From the NCBI GenBank assembly GCA_023151275.1, contig JAKLJI010000026.1, positions 1-40,242 on the forward strand: DNA of 40,242 nt, given 5' to 3'. Origin of the DNA: Bacteroidia bacterium (GTDB taxonomy: Bacteria > Bacteroidota > Bacteroidia > UKL13-3). Positions within the stretch are counted from its first letter, which is position 1. Every line of letters begins with the position of its first letter. This document shows, in pieces, positions 16,816-25,705 of this stretch. The notes beneath the pieces are model-generated. The model was not told the origin of the DNA and made no database searches. It saw only the letters and a list, made by a program, of their open reading frames with translations. The position numbers and the translations under genes are program-made.

Positions 16816-19800
16816 ATGCAAAATTTTAAAGGGCATTCCCTCAAAAAGAACTTAATACTTACAATTTTATGTTGGGTACTGGGTTCTGTTACACCTGTTA
16901 GTGCCGCAGAATTGCAGGTTTCGGGAAAGATTTCCTGGCATTCAGAGGGTACAGATGTTTTGCCAATTATTAAATCAGTAAGTCCCTTAGACCACCTCCA
17001 CGGCCCAGATTGGGTGGCTATGTGGGTAGAAATTGGTAGCGACGAGCTCATGAGTGTAGATTGGTTAAGGAAAGACACTAAACGTCAGCCTGTTGGAAAT
17101 CGTGCCCTCCTAAGTTCCCTTCCTTCAGAATTGACCCTGAAATTTTCGGTTCATACTGAGCGTAAGAAAAATAAAGTATTTATTAAGATTCAAGCCTTGG
17201 CACAAAATGCTGCTGGCGCGGAACTCTTGGAAAGCTTTGACCTGAAAATTGTAACGAAAGCGAAATCATCAGGCAATCTTCGTAAAAAAAGCTTTGCGTC
17301 AAATTCGGTGCTTGCCTCAGGTGATTGGTATAAAATAGCCACCACACAAAATGGAATTCATCGGATTGATTACAATTTTCTCAAAAACTTGGGCATCAAT
17401 CCAGATCAAATCAATCCACAACACCTTAAATTATATGGCAATGGTGCCGGAATGGTTCCTGCTCCGGTTTCAGATTTCAGATACGATGACTTACATGAAA
17501 TTCCTGTTTTTGTGCAAGGCGAGCAGGATGGGAGGTTCAATACCAGCGATTTTTTACTTTTCTATGGACAGTCGCAAACCGACCGTTGGACCTTTAATGC
17601 GCAAAGCGGAACCTATTCACACCAGTACAATTTCTTTAGTGATACCACATATTATTTTCTCCATGTAGGCTCTGCACCGGGAAAACGAATTTCTACTGTT
17701 TCGGAATCCTTAACTGAGAACCGAAGTACAACCAGTGGCGACTTTACTTATTTGTACGAAAATGAGCGTGTTAATTTGACAAAGTCAGGAAAGGTTTGGC
17801 TGGGAGAAGAATTTGATAGGGTACTTACCCAAAGCTTTAGTTTGAGTATTCAGGAATTGCAAACTGCTGAGCCATTGCGACTTGTTTCCTCAGTTACTTC
17901 GAGGTCTATAGTTCCCAGTACTTTTAATGTGATTGTGAATGGAACTCCCGTTCTAAGTCACAGTATGATAGGCATTGTAGGCGGTTACGATAAACCTTTC
18001 ACTTCAGGATTGAACTACAATGCTGCAAGTTTTACAACAAATGCTTCAAACCTTCAGGTAACTTACACGTACAACAAACCAGCAAGTGGCAGCATAGGCT
18101 GGCTTGATTTTTTTGAGTTAAGTGCACGCGTTAATCTCAGGAATATTTCCGGGAATTTTTTGGTAAGGGATAAGAACTCAGTTGGTGCGGGTAATGTTAC
18201 TAGGTATTCAATCAACAGTTCCAGAGCTTTGCGTATTTGGGATGTGAGTAATCCGGTTGAGCCATTTGAAATTAGTGGCTCTTTAACGGGTAATACCTTT
18301 TCGTTTTTGGCCAAATCAGATAGCTTGAGAACTTTTTCTGCTTTTGATGGAAGCAATTTCCTTCAGCCTAAAAGTGTTGGAAAAATTCAGAACCAAAATC
18401 TACATGGCTTGCCACTTGCAGAAGGAATCATCATTTCATATCCTGATTTTCTTGTGGCCGCAGAAAAGTTGGCAAAATTTCACAGGGAGAGATCCGGACA
18501 AACCATTCATGTGGTGAATGTTACAGATATTTACAATGAGTTCGGCTCCGGCTCCCAGGATATTTCTGCTATTCGTGATTTTCTGAGAATGTTTTACGAA
18601 CGTTCTTCTTCAGGAGGAAAACAATTGAAACAAGTTTTATTAATGGGCAGGGCTTCTTACGATTACAAATACCGCATCAAATCAAACTCCAATTTTATTC
18701 CCGTTTTTGAAAGTTTTGAATCTTTTGATCCAACGGAATCCTATTGCAGTGATGATTTTATTGGCTTTTTGGATGAGGGAGAAGGACGCTGGGATATGGG
18801 TTCAGATGCCGGGGAATTGATGGATATTGGACTTGGGCGCCTACCGGTTTCAAGTTCTTCAGAAGCCGATGCCTTGGTTGAAAAATTGATTTCTTACACC
18901 CAGTCAAGTGCCTTCGGTGATTGGAGAAATCGGATGGTGTTTATGGCCGACGATGAGGACTTCAATATCCACCAAAACCAATCTAACAATTTGGCAAATA
19001 CGGTCGGCACCCGATTCCCGGAATACAATATTCAAAAAATATTTTTGGATGCCTACCAGCGGGAATCAACCTCTGGAGGGGCACGCTATCCCGAAGCAAA
19101 TAAGGCCTTAAATAACGCAATTGAAAAAGGATGTTTGATTTATAACTACACCGGACATGGCGGAGAGGTTGGTCTAACAGCTGAACGGGTATTAGGAATT
19201 GAGGATATTAATTCCTGGACTAATAAGGACAAACTGGCTTTATTTATTACCGCAACCTGTGAGTTTAGTAGGTTTGATGACCCGGGTAGGGTTTCAGCTG
19301 GAGAGCAGGTTTTGTTAAGTACCAAAGGAGGAGGAATAGGCTTGTTTACAACTGTTCGTCTCGTGTATTCCGGTCAGAATGAAATTTTGAACGATATGTT
19401 TTTCCGCAATGCAGGTTTTGATTCTGCTTCACAGGTAAATCCGCCATCTCTGGGAACGGTATCCATGAAAACTAAGAATGCCTACCTAAATAAGAATACC
19501 CGAAACTTTACTTTTTTAGGAGACCCATTTTTAAGCCTTGCTTACCCCAGAAATCGCATTATTCCTGTAAGTGTAAATGGAAAACCTTTTGAAAGTTTTT
19601 CTGATACCTTGAAAGCCCTTGAGAAAGTTACCATAACAGGAAAAGTTACTGATAGATTGGGCAATGTGTTAACTGATTTTAATGGTGAGGTTTTTCCTGT
19701 TTTGTTTGATAAAGCAGAAACTTATAAAACTTTGGTCAACAATCCTGCCCAGAGTTACATGATGGAGTTTGCCATGCAAAACAATGTATTGTACCGTGGA

Positions 19801-20634
19801 AGGGCCACCGTAAGCAATGGCAATTTTAGCTTTAGTTTCATCATTCCCAAAGACATCAGTTACCAGTATGGATTAGGCAAATTTTCCGCTTACGCCTTCA
19901 GTTCCAGCACAGATGCAACAGGCTTCAACAAAAGCCTGATTGTAGGTGGAACCGGAGATTCGGTAGGATTAGATAAAAATGGTCCGGTATTGAACTTGTT
20001 TATGAATGATGAGAAATTTGTAAATGGAGGAATAACTGATGAGAATCCAACATTTATCGGCAAATTGTTTGATGACAATGGAATAAATACAACTGGAAGA
20101 GGAATTGGTCGGGATTTAACGCTGGTGTTAAATAATGAAGCAGCAAAGAGTATTGTATTGAACGATTATTACCAGGCTACTCTCAATTCCTACCAAAGTG
20201 GTGAAGTGCGTTATCAGTTCAGGGGTTTAAGTCCGGGCAAGCACAGCCTAAAATTCAGAGCATTTGATGCATTCAATAATCCGGCAGAAGCAAGTCTGGA
20301 TTTTGAGGTAAGACCACAATCTAAGCCCGAGTTGCAGCATGTATTAAATTACCCCAATCCATTTACCAGGAATACCGTTTTTCATTTCGACCACAACCAG
20401 GCAGGCCAAATGATTTCAGTACTAATTCAAGTATTTACCGTTACTGGTCAGTTGGTTAAGACCTTGAATTGGGAAGGAGTTGCAACTGGAAATCATTTTC
20501 AGGAATTGAGTTGGAATGGGAATGATGACTATGGAGATCGCATAGGCACAGGAGTTTATGTGTACAAGGTTCGTCTGAAATCAACTGCTGATAAGCCGGC
20601 AGAGCAATTTCAGAAACTGGTCATTTTCAATTAA
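16816..20634 (+). CDS. porU: Type IX secretion sortase PorU (C25 gingipain-family)
   Basis: Cell-surface sortase that removes the C-terminal signal of type IX cargo and joins the cargo to its lipid anchor. From the ATG at 16816 it has 1272 residues and a signal peptide (LILTILCWVLGS, ending VSAAE). The frame is open 55 codons further upstream, but that part is not signal-like and overlaps the divergent porP/sprF start. A beta-rich N-terminal half precedes the C25 peptidase domain (about residues 540-900). The catalytic pair is visible: His781 in YTGHGG and Cys815 in ATCEFSRFD. The C-terminal part has Ig-like strands and ends with a sorting-type domain (NYPNPFTRNT through GTGVYVYKVRL). It is followed after 60 bp by porV, its partner in the attachment complex. 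Confidence 0.93.
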   Translation: MQNFKGHSLKKNLILTILCWVLGSVTPVSAAELQVSGKISWHSEGTDVLPIIKSVSPLDHLHGPDWVAMWVEIGSDELMSVDWLRKDTKRQPVGNRALLSSLPSELTLKFSVHTERKKNKVFIKIQALAQNAAGAELLESFDLKIVTKAKSSGNLRKKSFASNSVLASGDWYKIATTQNGIHRIDYNFLKNLGINPDQINPQHLKLYGNGAGMVPAPVSDFRYDDLHEIPVFVQGEQDGRFNTSDFLLFYGQSQTDRWTFNAQSGTYSHQYNFFSDTTYYFLHVGSAPGKRISTVSESLTENRSTTSGDFTYLYENERVNLTKSGKVWLGEEFDRVLTQSFSLSIQELQTAEPLRLVSSVTSRSIVPSTFNVIVNGTPVLSHSMIGIVGGYDKPFTSGLNYNAASFTTNASNLQVTYTYNKPASGSIGWLDFFELSARVNLRNISGNFLVRDKNSVGAGNVTRYSINSSRALRIWDVSNPVEPFEISGSLTGNTFSFLAKSDSLRTFSAFDGSNFLQPKSVGKIQNQNLHGLPLAEGIIISYPDFLVAAEKLAKFHRERSGQTIHVVNVTDIYNEFGSGSQDISAIRDFLRMFYERSSSGGKQLKQVLLMGRASYDYKYRIKSNSNFIPVFESFESFDPTESYCSDDFIGFLDEGEGRWDMGSDAGELMDIGLGRLPVSSSSEADALVEKLISYTQSSAFGDWRNRMVFMADDEDFNIHQNQSNNLANTVGTRFPEYNIQKIFLDAYQRESTSGGARYPEANKALNNAIEKGCLIYNYTGHGGEVGLTAERVLGIEDINSWTNKDKLALFITATCEFSRFDDPGRVSAGEQVLLSTKGGGIGLFTTVRLVYSGQNEILNDMFFRNAGFDSASQVNPPSLGTVSMKTKNAYLNKNTRNFTFLGDPFLSLAYPRNRIIPVSVNGKPFESFSDTLKALEKVTITGKVTDRLGNVLTDFNGEVFPVLFDKAETYKTLVNNPAQSYMMEFAMQNNVLYRGRATVSNGNFSFSFIIPKDISYQYGLGKFSAYAFSSSTDATGFNKSLIVGGTGDSVGLDKNGPVLNLFMNDEKFVNGGITDENPTFIGKLFDDNGINTTGRGIGRDLTLVLNNEAAKSIVLNDYYQATLNSYQSGEVRYQFRGLSPGKHSLKFRAFDAFNNPAEASLDFEVRPQSKPELQHVLNYPNPFTRNTVFHFDHNQAGQMISVLIQVFTVTGQLVKTLNWEGVATGNHFQELSWNGNDDYGDRIGTGVYVYKVRLKSTADKPAEQFQKLVIFN

Positions 20635-20694
20635 AGGGTTTTGTTGTGATTCTTGCATAAGTTAAGTTGAACCTTATTTTTGTTGAGGAGAGAT

Positions 20695-21966
20695 ATGTAT
20701 AAAGTGAATAAATCGATTCTGGCCTTGAGCCTTGTCACCGTTTTTTCGGGAGTGATTACTCCGCTTGCCGCCCAGGTTACAGTTGGAGGTTCGAAGACAG
20801 GATTGGATGGCCGTCAAAATACCATCACAACAGCGGTACCTTTTTTGATGATTACACCGGATTCTCGTGCCGGTGGAATGGGTGATGTTGGTGCCGCAAC
20901 CCCCAATGATCCGAATGCCTTACATTGGAATATGGCCAAATTTCCCTTCAACGATAGGCCCGGTGCAGTTACTTTAAATTATACGCCTTGGTTGAAACAA
21001 TTGGTGCCGGATATTAATTTGGGATATTTATCGGTTTACGGAAAAATCAATGAGCAATCTGTTGTTGCAGGCTCCTTGAGGTATTTTTCGCTGGGTCAAA
21101 TCAATTTTACCGACCAGTTTGGAAACAGTACCGGAAACTACACCCCAAATGAACTCGCATTGGATTTGGGTTATGCCTCTAAATTATCCAAAAACTTCTC
21201 TTTAGGTATTGCATTCCGGTATATCCGCTCCGATCTAGCCGGAGGGTTTAATCAAAGTCAAACCCCAGTGGGTGCAGGTAATTCATTCGCAGGTGATATC
21301 ACTGCTTACTATCAAAATAAAACCAAGGTGAAGTATGAAGATAAATCGTATCGCCTGAACTATGGCTTCGGTGCTGCGATTACAAATATCGGAGCAAAGA
21401 TTTCATACACCAGTCAGCAGTATGAAAACTTCATTCCAATCAACCTTCGCTTGGGAACTTACGGACAAATTGAAATCGACCAATACAATACCATTGCTCT
21501 CGCTGCGGATATCACAAAGCTTTTAGTGCCTACCAATCCGGTTTATCAAACCGATTCTGCAGGACGTGTTGTGCTTTCGGGTGGTCAGCCTGTTATCCTT
21601 GAGGGGATGGATCCCAATGTTCCAGTTATTCAAGGCATGCTTCAATCCTTCTATGATGCGCCGGGTGGATTCAAAGAAGAACTTCGGGAAATCAATTATT
21701 CCATGGGTATGGAATACTGGTACGACAAGCAGTTTGCAATCCGTGCCGGATACTTTCATGAAAGTCCAACCAAAGGAAACAGAAATTACCTCACCTTTGG
21801 AACCGGATTCAAATTCAGCGTTTTCGGTCTGGATTTAAGTTACTTGGTTGCTCTGAAACAAAATCACCCATTAAACAATACTCTTCGTTTTTCTTTCCTG
21901 TTTGATTTTGATGCATTTGCAAGTCAAAAAGAGGAAAAGAAGAAAGAAGATTTTATTGCTGAATAA
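20695..21966 (+). CDS. porV: Type IX secretion outer-membrane protein PorV (LptO)
   Basis: A 423-residue outer-membrane beta-barrel of the FadL-like PorV family. PorV carries cargo from the translocon SprA/Sov to the PorU sortase. It has a signal peptide (SILALSLVTVFSGV, ending LAAQ), then the family opening with TAVPFLMITPDSRAGGMGD and GAATPNDPNALHWNMAK. Barrel strands such as ELALDLGYASKLS follow, and a short charged tail (EEKKKEDF). The ATG at 20695 is preceded by GAGGAGAG (20684-20691), an unusually good ribosome site for this window; the frame continues five codons upstream to a TTG only. Its stop overlaps the ispF start as TAATG, so the two are probably translated in tandem. Confidence 0.93.
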   Translation: MYKVNKSILALSLVTVFSGVITPLAAQVTVGGSKTGLDGRQNTITTAVPFLMITPDSRAGGMGDVGAATPNDPNALHWNMAKFPFNDRPGAVTLNYTPWLKQLVPDINLGYLSVYGKINEQSVVAGSLRYFSLGQINFTDQFGNSTGNYTPNELALDLGYASKLSKNFSLGIAFRYIRSDLAGGFNQSQTPVGAGNSFAGDITAYYQNKTKVKYEDKSYRLNYGFGAAITNIGAKISYTSQQYENFIPINLRLGTYGQIEIDQYNTIALAADITKLLVPTNPVYQTDSAGRVVLSGGQPVILEGMDPNVPVIQGMLQSFYDAPGGFKEELREINYSMGMEYWYDKQFAIRAGYFHESPTKGNRNYLTFGTGFKFSVFGLDLSYLVALKQNHPLNNTLRFSFLFDFDAFASQKEEKKKEDFIAE

Positions 21967-22445
21967 TGTATAGAATTGGCTTTGGATTTGATGTCCATCA
22001 ACTGGTTGAAGGACGGCCTTTTATTTTAGGTGGTGTTCGCATTGATGCACAGAAGGGTATTTTAGGGCATAGCGATGCAGATGTTTTGTTACATGCTGTT
22101 TCGGATGCAATTCTTGGGGCATTGGCTTTGGGTGATATCGGGCAACATTTTCCAAATACAGATAAGTCGATTGAAGGCATTGATAGCAAGAAAATTCTCG
22201 CGCGATGCATGGAACTTATCCAGGAAAAAGGATACGAAGTAAACAACCTGGATTGCTGTGTAGTTTGCGAGAAGCCCAAAATCATGCCACATGCACTTGC
22301 CATGCGTGAAACCATTTCAAGTCTGTGTGCAACGGAGCTCGACAATGTTTCTGTAAAGGCAACAACCAACGAGAAACTAGGCTTTATTGGCCGTGAAGAA
22401 GGTATTGTCGCTTATGCCACAGTTATGTTGCGCAAAAGAGGATAA
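21966..22445 (+). CDS. ispF: 2-C-methyl-D-erythritol 2,4-cyclodiphosphate synthase
   Basis: Cytosolic enzyme of the non-mevalonate isoprenoid route. It cyclises CDP-methylerythritol 2-phosphate with loss of CMP. The 159-residue length is standard. The metal ligands are D9 and H11 in GFDVHQL and H43 in the second helix. GHSDADVLLHAVSDA (residues 34-48) and the C-terminal KATTNEKLGFIGREEGI are family signatures. It overlaps porV by one base (TAATG), so it is co-transcribed with the sortase genes, although the pathway is unrelated. Confidence 0.96.
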   Translation: MYRIGFGFDVHQLVEGRPFILGGVRIDAQKGILGHSDADVLLHAVSDAILGALALGDIGQHFPNTDKSIEGIDSKKILARCMELIQEKGYEVNNLDCCVVCEKPKIMPHALAMRETISSLCATELDNVSVKATTNEKLGFIGREEGIVAYATVMLRKRG

Positions 22446-22489
22446 TTTATCGCCCAACTCTTTTAGAAAGCCATTAACTTGAGCCTCTT

Positions 22490-25400
22490 ATGAAGCTCAG
22501 GGAACATTATGAAAAACAGTTCAGGGAGATTTTAAATAGCCTGAATGCCAGTCAAAAAAAGGCTGTTGATACCATTGAAGGACCGGTTTTGGTAATTGCT
22601 GGGCCCGGTACTGGAAAGACCCAGATTCTTGCGGCTCGTATCGCGAATATTCTGGTTCAAACCGATTGTCTTCCTGAGAATATTTTGTGCCTTACCTATA
22701 CGGATGCAGGTACCATTGCCATGCGCAAAAGGTTAGTTTCATTCATGGGCCCAGATGCATACAGAATAGGCATTCATACCTTCCATTCGTTTTGCAATAT
22801 GGTTATTCAGGAGAACTTGGATGTTTTTGGATTCAGAAACCTGGAGCCGATTGATGAATTGGAGCAAATAACTGTTCTGCATGGAATTATTGATGATTTA
22901 CCCAAGAATCATCCCCTCAAGCGCTACACCGGTGAAGAGTACTTTGAGGCAGGACGCATGAAAGCTCTATTTGAAACCATGAAGCGGGAAGATTGGACTG
23001 CTGAGTATTTGATTGAAAAAGTGGAGGCCTACGAGAAAGATTTGCCCAACCGCGATGAGTATGAGTACAAACGCGCCGGAACGCGTAAGGACGGCACCAA
23101 GTATAAGAAGGGAGATTTGAATGAGGATAAGCTGAATGCGGAACTCGGGAAGATGGAATTACTTAAAGCCGCAGCCTTGTTGCTCAAAGAATATGATTCG
23201 CGATTGGCGGAGTTGAAACGCTATGATTTTTCAGATATGATTCTCTGGGTTATTCATGCATTCAAAACCAATCCCGGATTGCTTGCTACTTATCAGGAAA
23301 AGTACTTGTACATGTTAGTGGATGAGTTTCAAGATACCAGTGGTTCACAAAACGACCTATTGCAATTGCTGATTTCCTATTGGGATGAACCCAATATTTT
23401 TGCAGTGGGAGATGATGACCAGAGTATTTACAGGTTCCAGGGTGCTAGTGTGGAGAATGTACAGGCCTTTGAAAAGCAATTCAAGGGCAAGATGGAAATG
23501 ATAAGTCTGGATGAAAATTACCGGAGCACACAATTGATTCTCGATGCATCGGCCTCTCTTATTAGCCGAAATGAGCAGCGGGTTTTACCCGATAAGCAAT
23601 TTCTTGCTAAAGGTCCCAATGCAGCTTTGCAAAACCCACGGCCAACTATTTATGCCTGCATCAATCCAGTGCATGAAGCCGCTTTTGTGGGTGGAAAAAT
23701 TCTCGAACTTCAACAAGCCGGAACTCCTTTGAGTGAAATTGCGGTTTTGTACCGCAACCACAGTCAGGCTGATATGCTTATTCAATTTCTAAAGCATAAA
23801 GGGGTTGGCATAAATACACGGAAACGTGAAAATGTATTGCTTCAACCCGTAATTCGGAAAATTATTGGGTTGATGCGCTACCTGAGTGCAGAAACAAAGA
23901 AGCCGCATAGTGGCGAGCATTTCCTGTTTGAAATTTTGCATTACGATGAATTCCGAATTCCTCTTTCAGAGTTGGCAGAGCTTGCCGTGAAAGTAGCCAA
24001 AGAGAATTTTGAGGAGCGAAGAACCTCTTGGAGAGATGAGATTGCAAAGCTTGCCCAACGTAGAGCTGAAAGTCTTTTTGAACCTGTTAAAGATGTGAAA
24101 GCCTGGAAGCATTTTAGTAAATTAATTCAGGAGTTGATTGAAGCTGTTCATAATGTTACTGTTCAGGAATTGATTCAGGATATTATTAACCGCTGCGGAT
24201 TTTTAACTGAAGCCTTGGGCAAATCAGACCAAAGCTGGCAAATGGAATTAATCAATACTTTTTTTGGTTTTGTAAAAGCTTCATGTGCACGCAAGCCTTC
24301 ACATACTCTGCATTCCTTAACAGCAATGCTTGATTTGATGATTGAGCAAGAAATTTCGTTGCCTGCTGAACGGGTCTATTACAGTGAAAACGGTGTGAAT
24401 TTAATTACAGCGCATTCTTCTAAAGGATTGGAGTTTGATGTAGTTTTTATCCTTGGTGCCAACAGTAGCAGATGGGATTCGCAACGCAATTCAGGTAAAT
24501 ATAAAATGCCTGATAACTTGGTAACTTCTACTGAAAACGATTTTGAGGAAGCACGACGTTTGTTTTATGTAGCCATAACACGGGCTCGTAAGCAATTATT
24601 GGTTTGCTGGCAACAACAGGATTTAAAAGGCAAGGAACTTGAAGCTAGCTTATTTGTTGAAGAACTGAAAGAAAGTGGAAAAGTAAAAGAGGAGCTTATT
24701 CGGCTAGACGAAGCAGCATTAGGTGACTTTTTGGAAGAAGTGTACCGCGAGGAAAAGGAGGCATTGCCTGCCAACCTTCTTGATACTCCATATATTGAAA
24801 GTTTGCTTGAAAAGTATACACTTAGTGTTACCCACCTCAACGCTTATTTGCATTGTCCTTTATCGTTCTATTTTAATAACTTCATTAAGGTTCCTGCTGC
24901 CAAAAGCGGACCATTAACTTTTGGTTCTGCTGTGCATTATGCACTTGAGATGTTGTTCAAAAAAATGAATGAAAATCCGGAAAGGCAGTTCCATGATTCT
25001 ACTCAATTGCTGCGCGATTTTGCCTGGTTTATGCGCAAGCATCAAGACAGTTTTATGCCTGAAGCTTTTAAACGCAAAATGGAATATGGCGAAAAAATTC
25101 TTTCTGATTTTTATACCAAGTACATCAGTTTCTGGAACAAAGTTACCAGCATTGAGCGCAGTTATCGCAATGTTGTAGTTGGCGGTGTTCCCATGAATGG
25201 GAAACTGGATAAGCTTGAATTTGATGGTAAAAAGGTTAATGTAGTGGATTACAAAACGGGGAACTACAAAAAGGCATTAAAGAAATTTGGTCGCCCCGAT
25301 GAAGCCAAAGTAGAAGAAGCCATTGCCAAAGGAAAGGAACCGGCATTTGAAGATTTGTATGGTGGAGATTATTGGCGACAGGCTGTTTTCTACAAATTGC

Positions 25401-25705
25401 TCATGGACAATGATCCAACCAAAGATTGGGAGATGGAGAGTGCGGAATTTGATTTTGTAGAGCCCGATCAACAAGATGGGCATTTTCACAAAGAGAAAGT
25501 GACTATACTTCCCGGTGATTTGGAGATTGTGAAAAGGCAGGTAATTGAAGTGTACAAGAAGATTAAAGCCAGAGAGTTTACCCAGGGTTGTGGCAAAGAG
25601 GATTGTGAATGGTGCAATTTCACAAGCGATTGGATTAAGGGAAAAGACCTGTTAATGAGCCCAAAAGGAAAACCTGAGGAGGAGAGCGATAATGAACAGG
25701 ATTGA
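22490..25705 (+). CDS. UvrD/PcrA-like helicase fused to AddB/RecB-type iron-sulphur nuclease
   Basis: A 1071-residue superfamily 1 DNA helicase with a nuclease at its C-terminus. Helicase motifs: Walker A AGPGTGKT (37-44), Walker B DEFQDTS (278-284), GDDDQSIYRFQGA, HSSKGLEFD and the arginine finger of YVAITRARK (R698). From about residue 780 there is a PD-(D/E)XK nuclease core: D907 in GKLDKLEF and D920/K922 in VDYKTG. It is bracketed by C789 (YLHCPLSFYF) and C1034, C1039, C1042 (CGKEDCEWC), the four-cysteine pattern of AddB and Cas4-type [4Fe-4S] nucleases. Probable role: processing of broken or damaged DNA. No AddA/AddB pair is adjacent, so it combines helicase and nuclease in one chain. 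Its end overlaps the next gene by 14 bp. Confidence 0.9.
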   Translation: MKLREHYEKQFREILNSLNASQKKAVDTIEGPVLVIAGPGTGKTQILAARIANILVQTDCLPENILCLTYTDAGTIAMRKRLVSFMGPDAYRIGIHTFHSFCNMVIQENLDVFGFRNLEPIDELEQITVLHGIIDDLPKNHPLKRYTGEEYFEAGRMKALFETMKREDWTAEYLIEKVEAYEKDLPNRDEYEYKRAGTRKDGTKYKKGDLNEDKLNAELGKMELLKAAALLLKEYDSRLAELKRYDFSDMILWVIHAFKTNPGLLATYQEKYLYMLVDEFQDTSGSQNDLLQLLISYWDEPNIFAVGDDDQSIYRFQGASVENVQAFEKQFKGKMEMISLDENYRSTQLILDASASLISRNEQRVLPDKQFLAKGPNAALQNPRPTIYACINPVHEAAFVGGKILELQQAGTPLSEIAVLYRNHSQADMLIQFLKHKGVGINTRKRENVLLQPVIRKIIGLMRYLSAETKKPHSGEHFLFEILHYDEFRIPLSELAELAVKVAKENFEERRTSWRDEIAKLAQRRAESLFEPVKDVKAWKHFSKLIQELIEAVHNVTVQELIQDIINRCGFLTEALGKSDQSWQMELINTFFGFVKASCARKPSHTLHSLTAMLDLMIEQEISLPAERVYYSENGVNLITAHSSKGLEFDVVFILGANSSRWDSQRNSGKYKMPDNLVTSTENDFEEARRLFYVAITRARKQLLVCWQQQDLKGKELEASLFVEELKESGKVKEELIRLDEAALGDFLEEVYREEKEALPANLLDTPYIESLLEKYTLSVTHLNAYLHCPLSFYFNNFIKVPAAKSGPLTFGSAVHYALEMLFKKMNENPERQFHDSTQLLRDFAWFMRKHQDSFMPEAFKRKMEYGEKILSDFYTKYISFWNKVTSIERSYRNVVVGGVPMNGKLDKLEFDGKKVNVVDYKTGNYKKALKKFGRPDEAKVEEAIAKGKEPAFEDLYGGDYWRQAVFYKLLMDNDPTKDWEMESAEFDFVEPDQQDGHFHKEKVTILPGDLEIVKRQVIEVYKKIKAREFTQGCGKEDCEWCNFTSDWIKGKDLLMSPKGKPEEESDNEQD

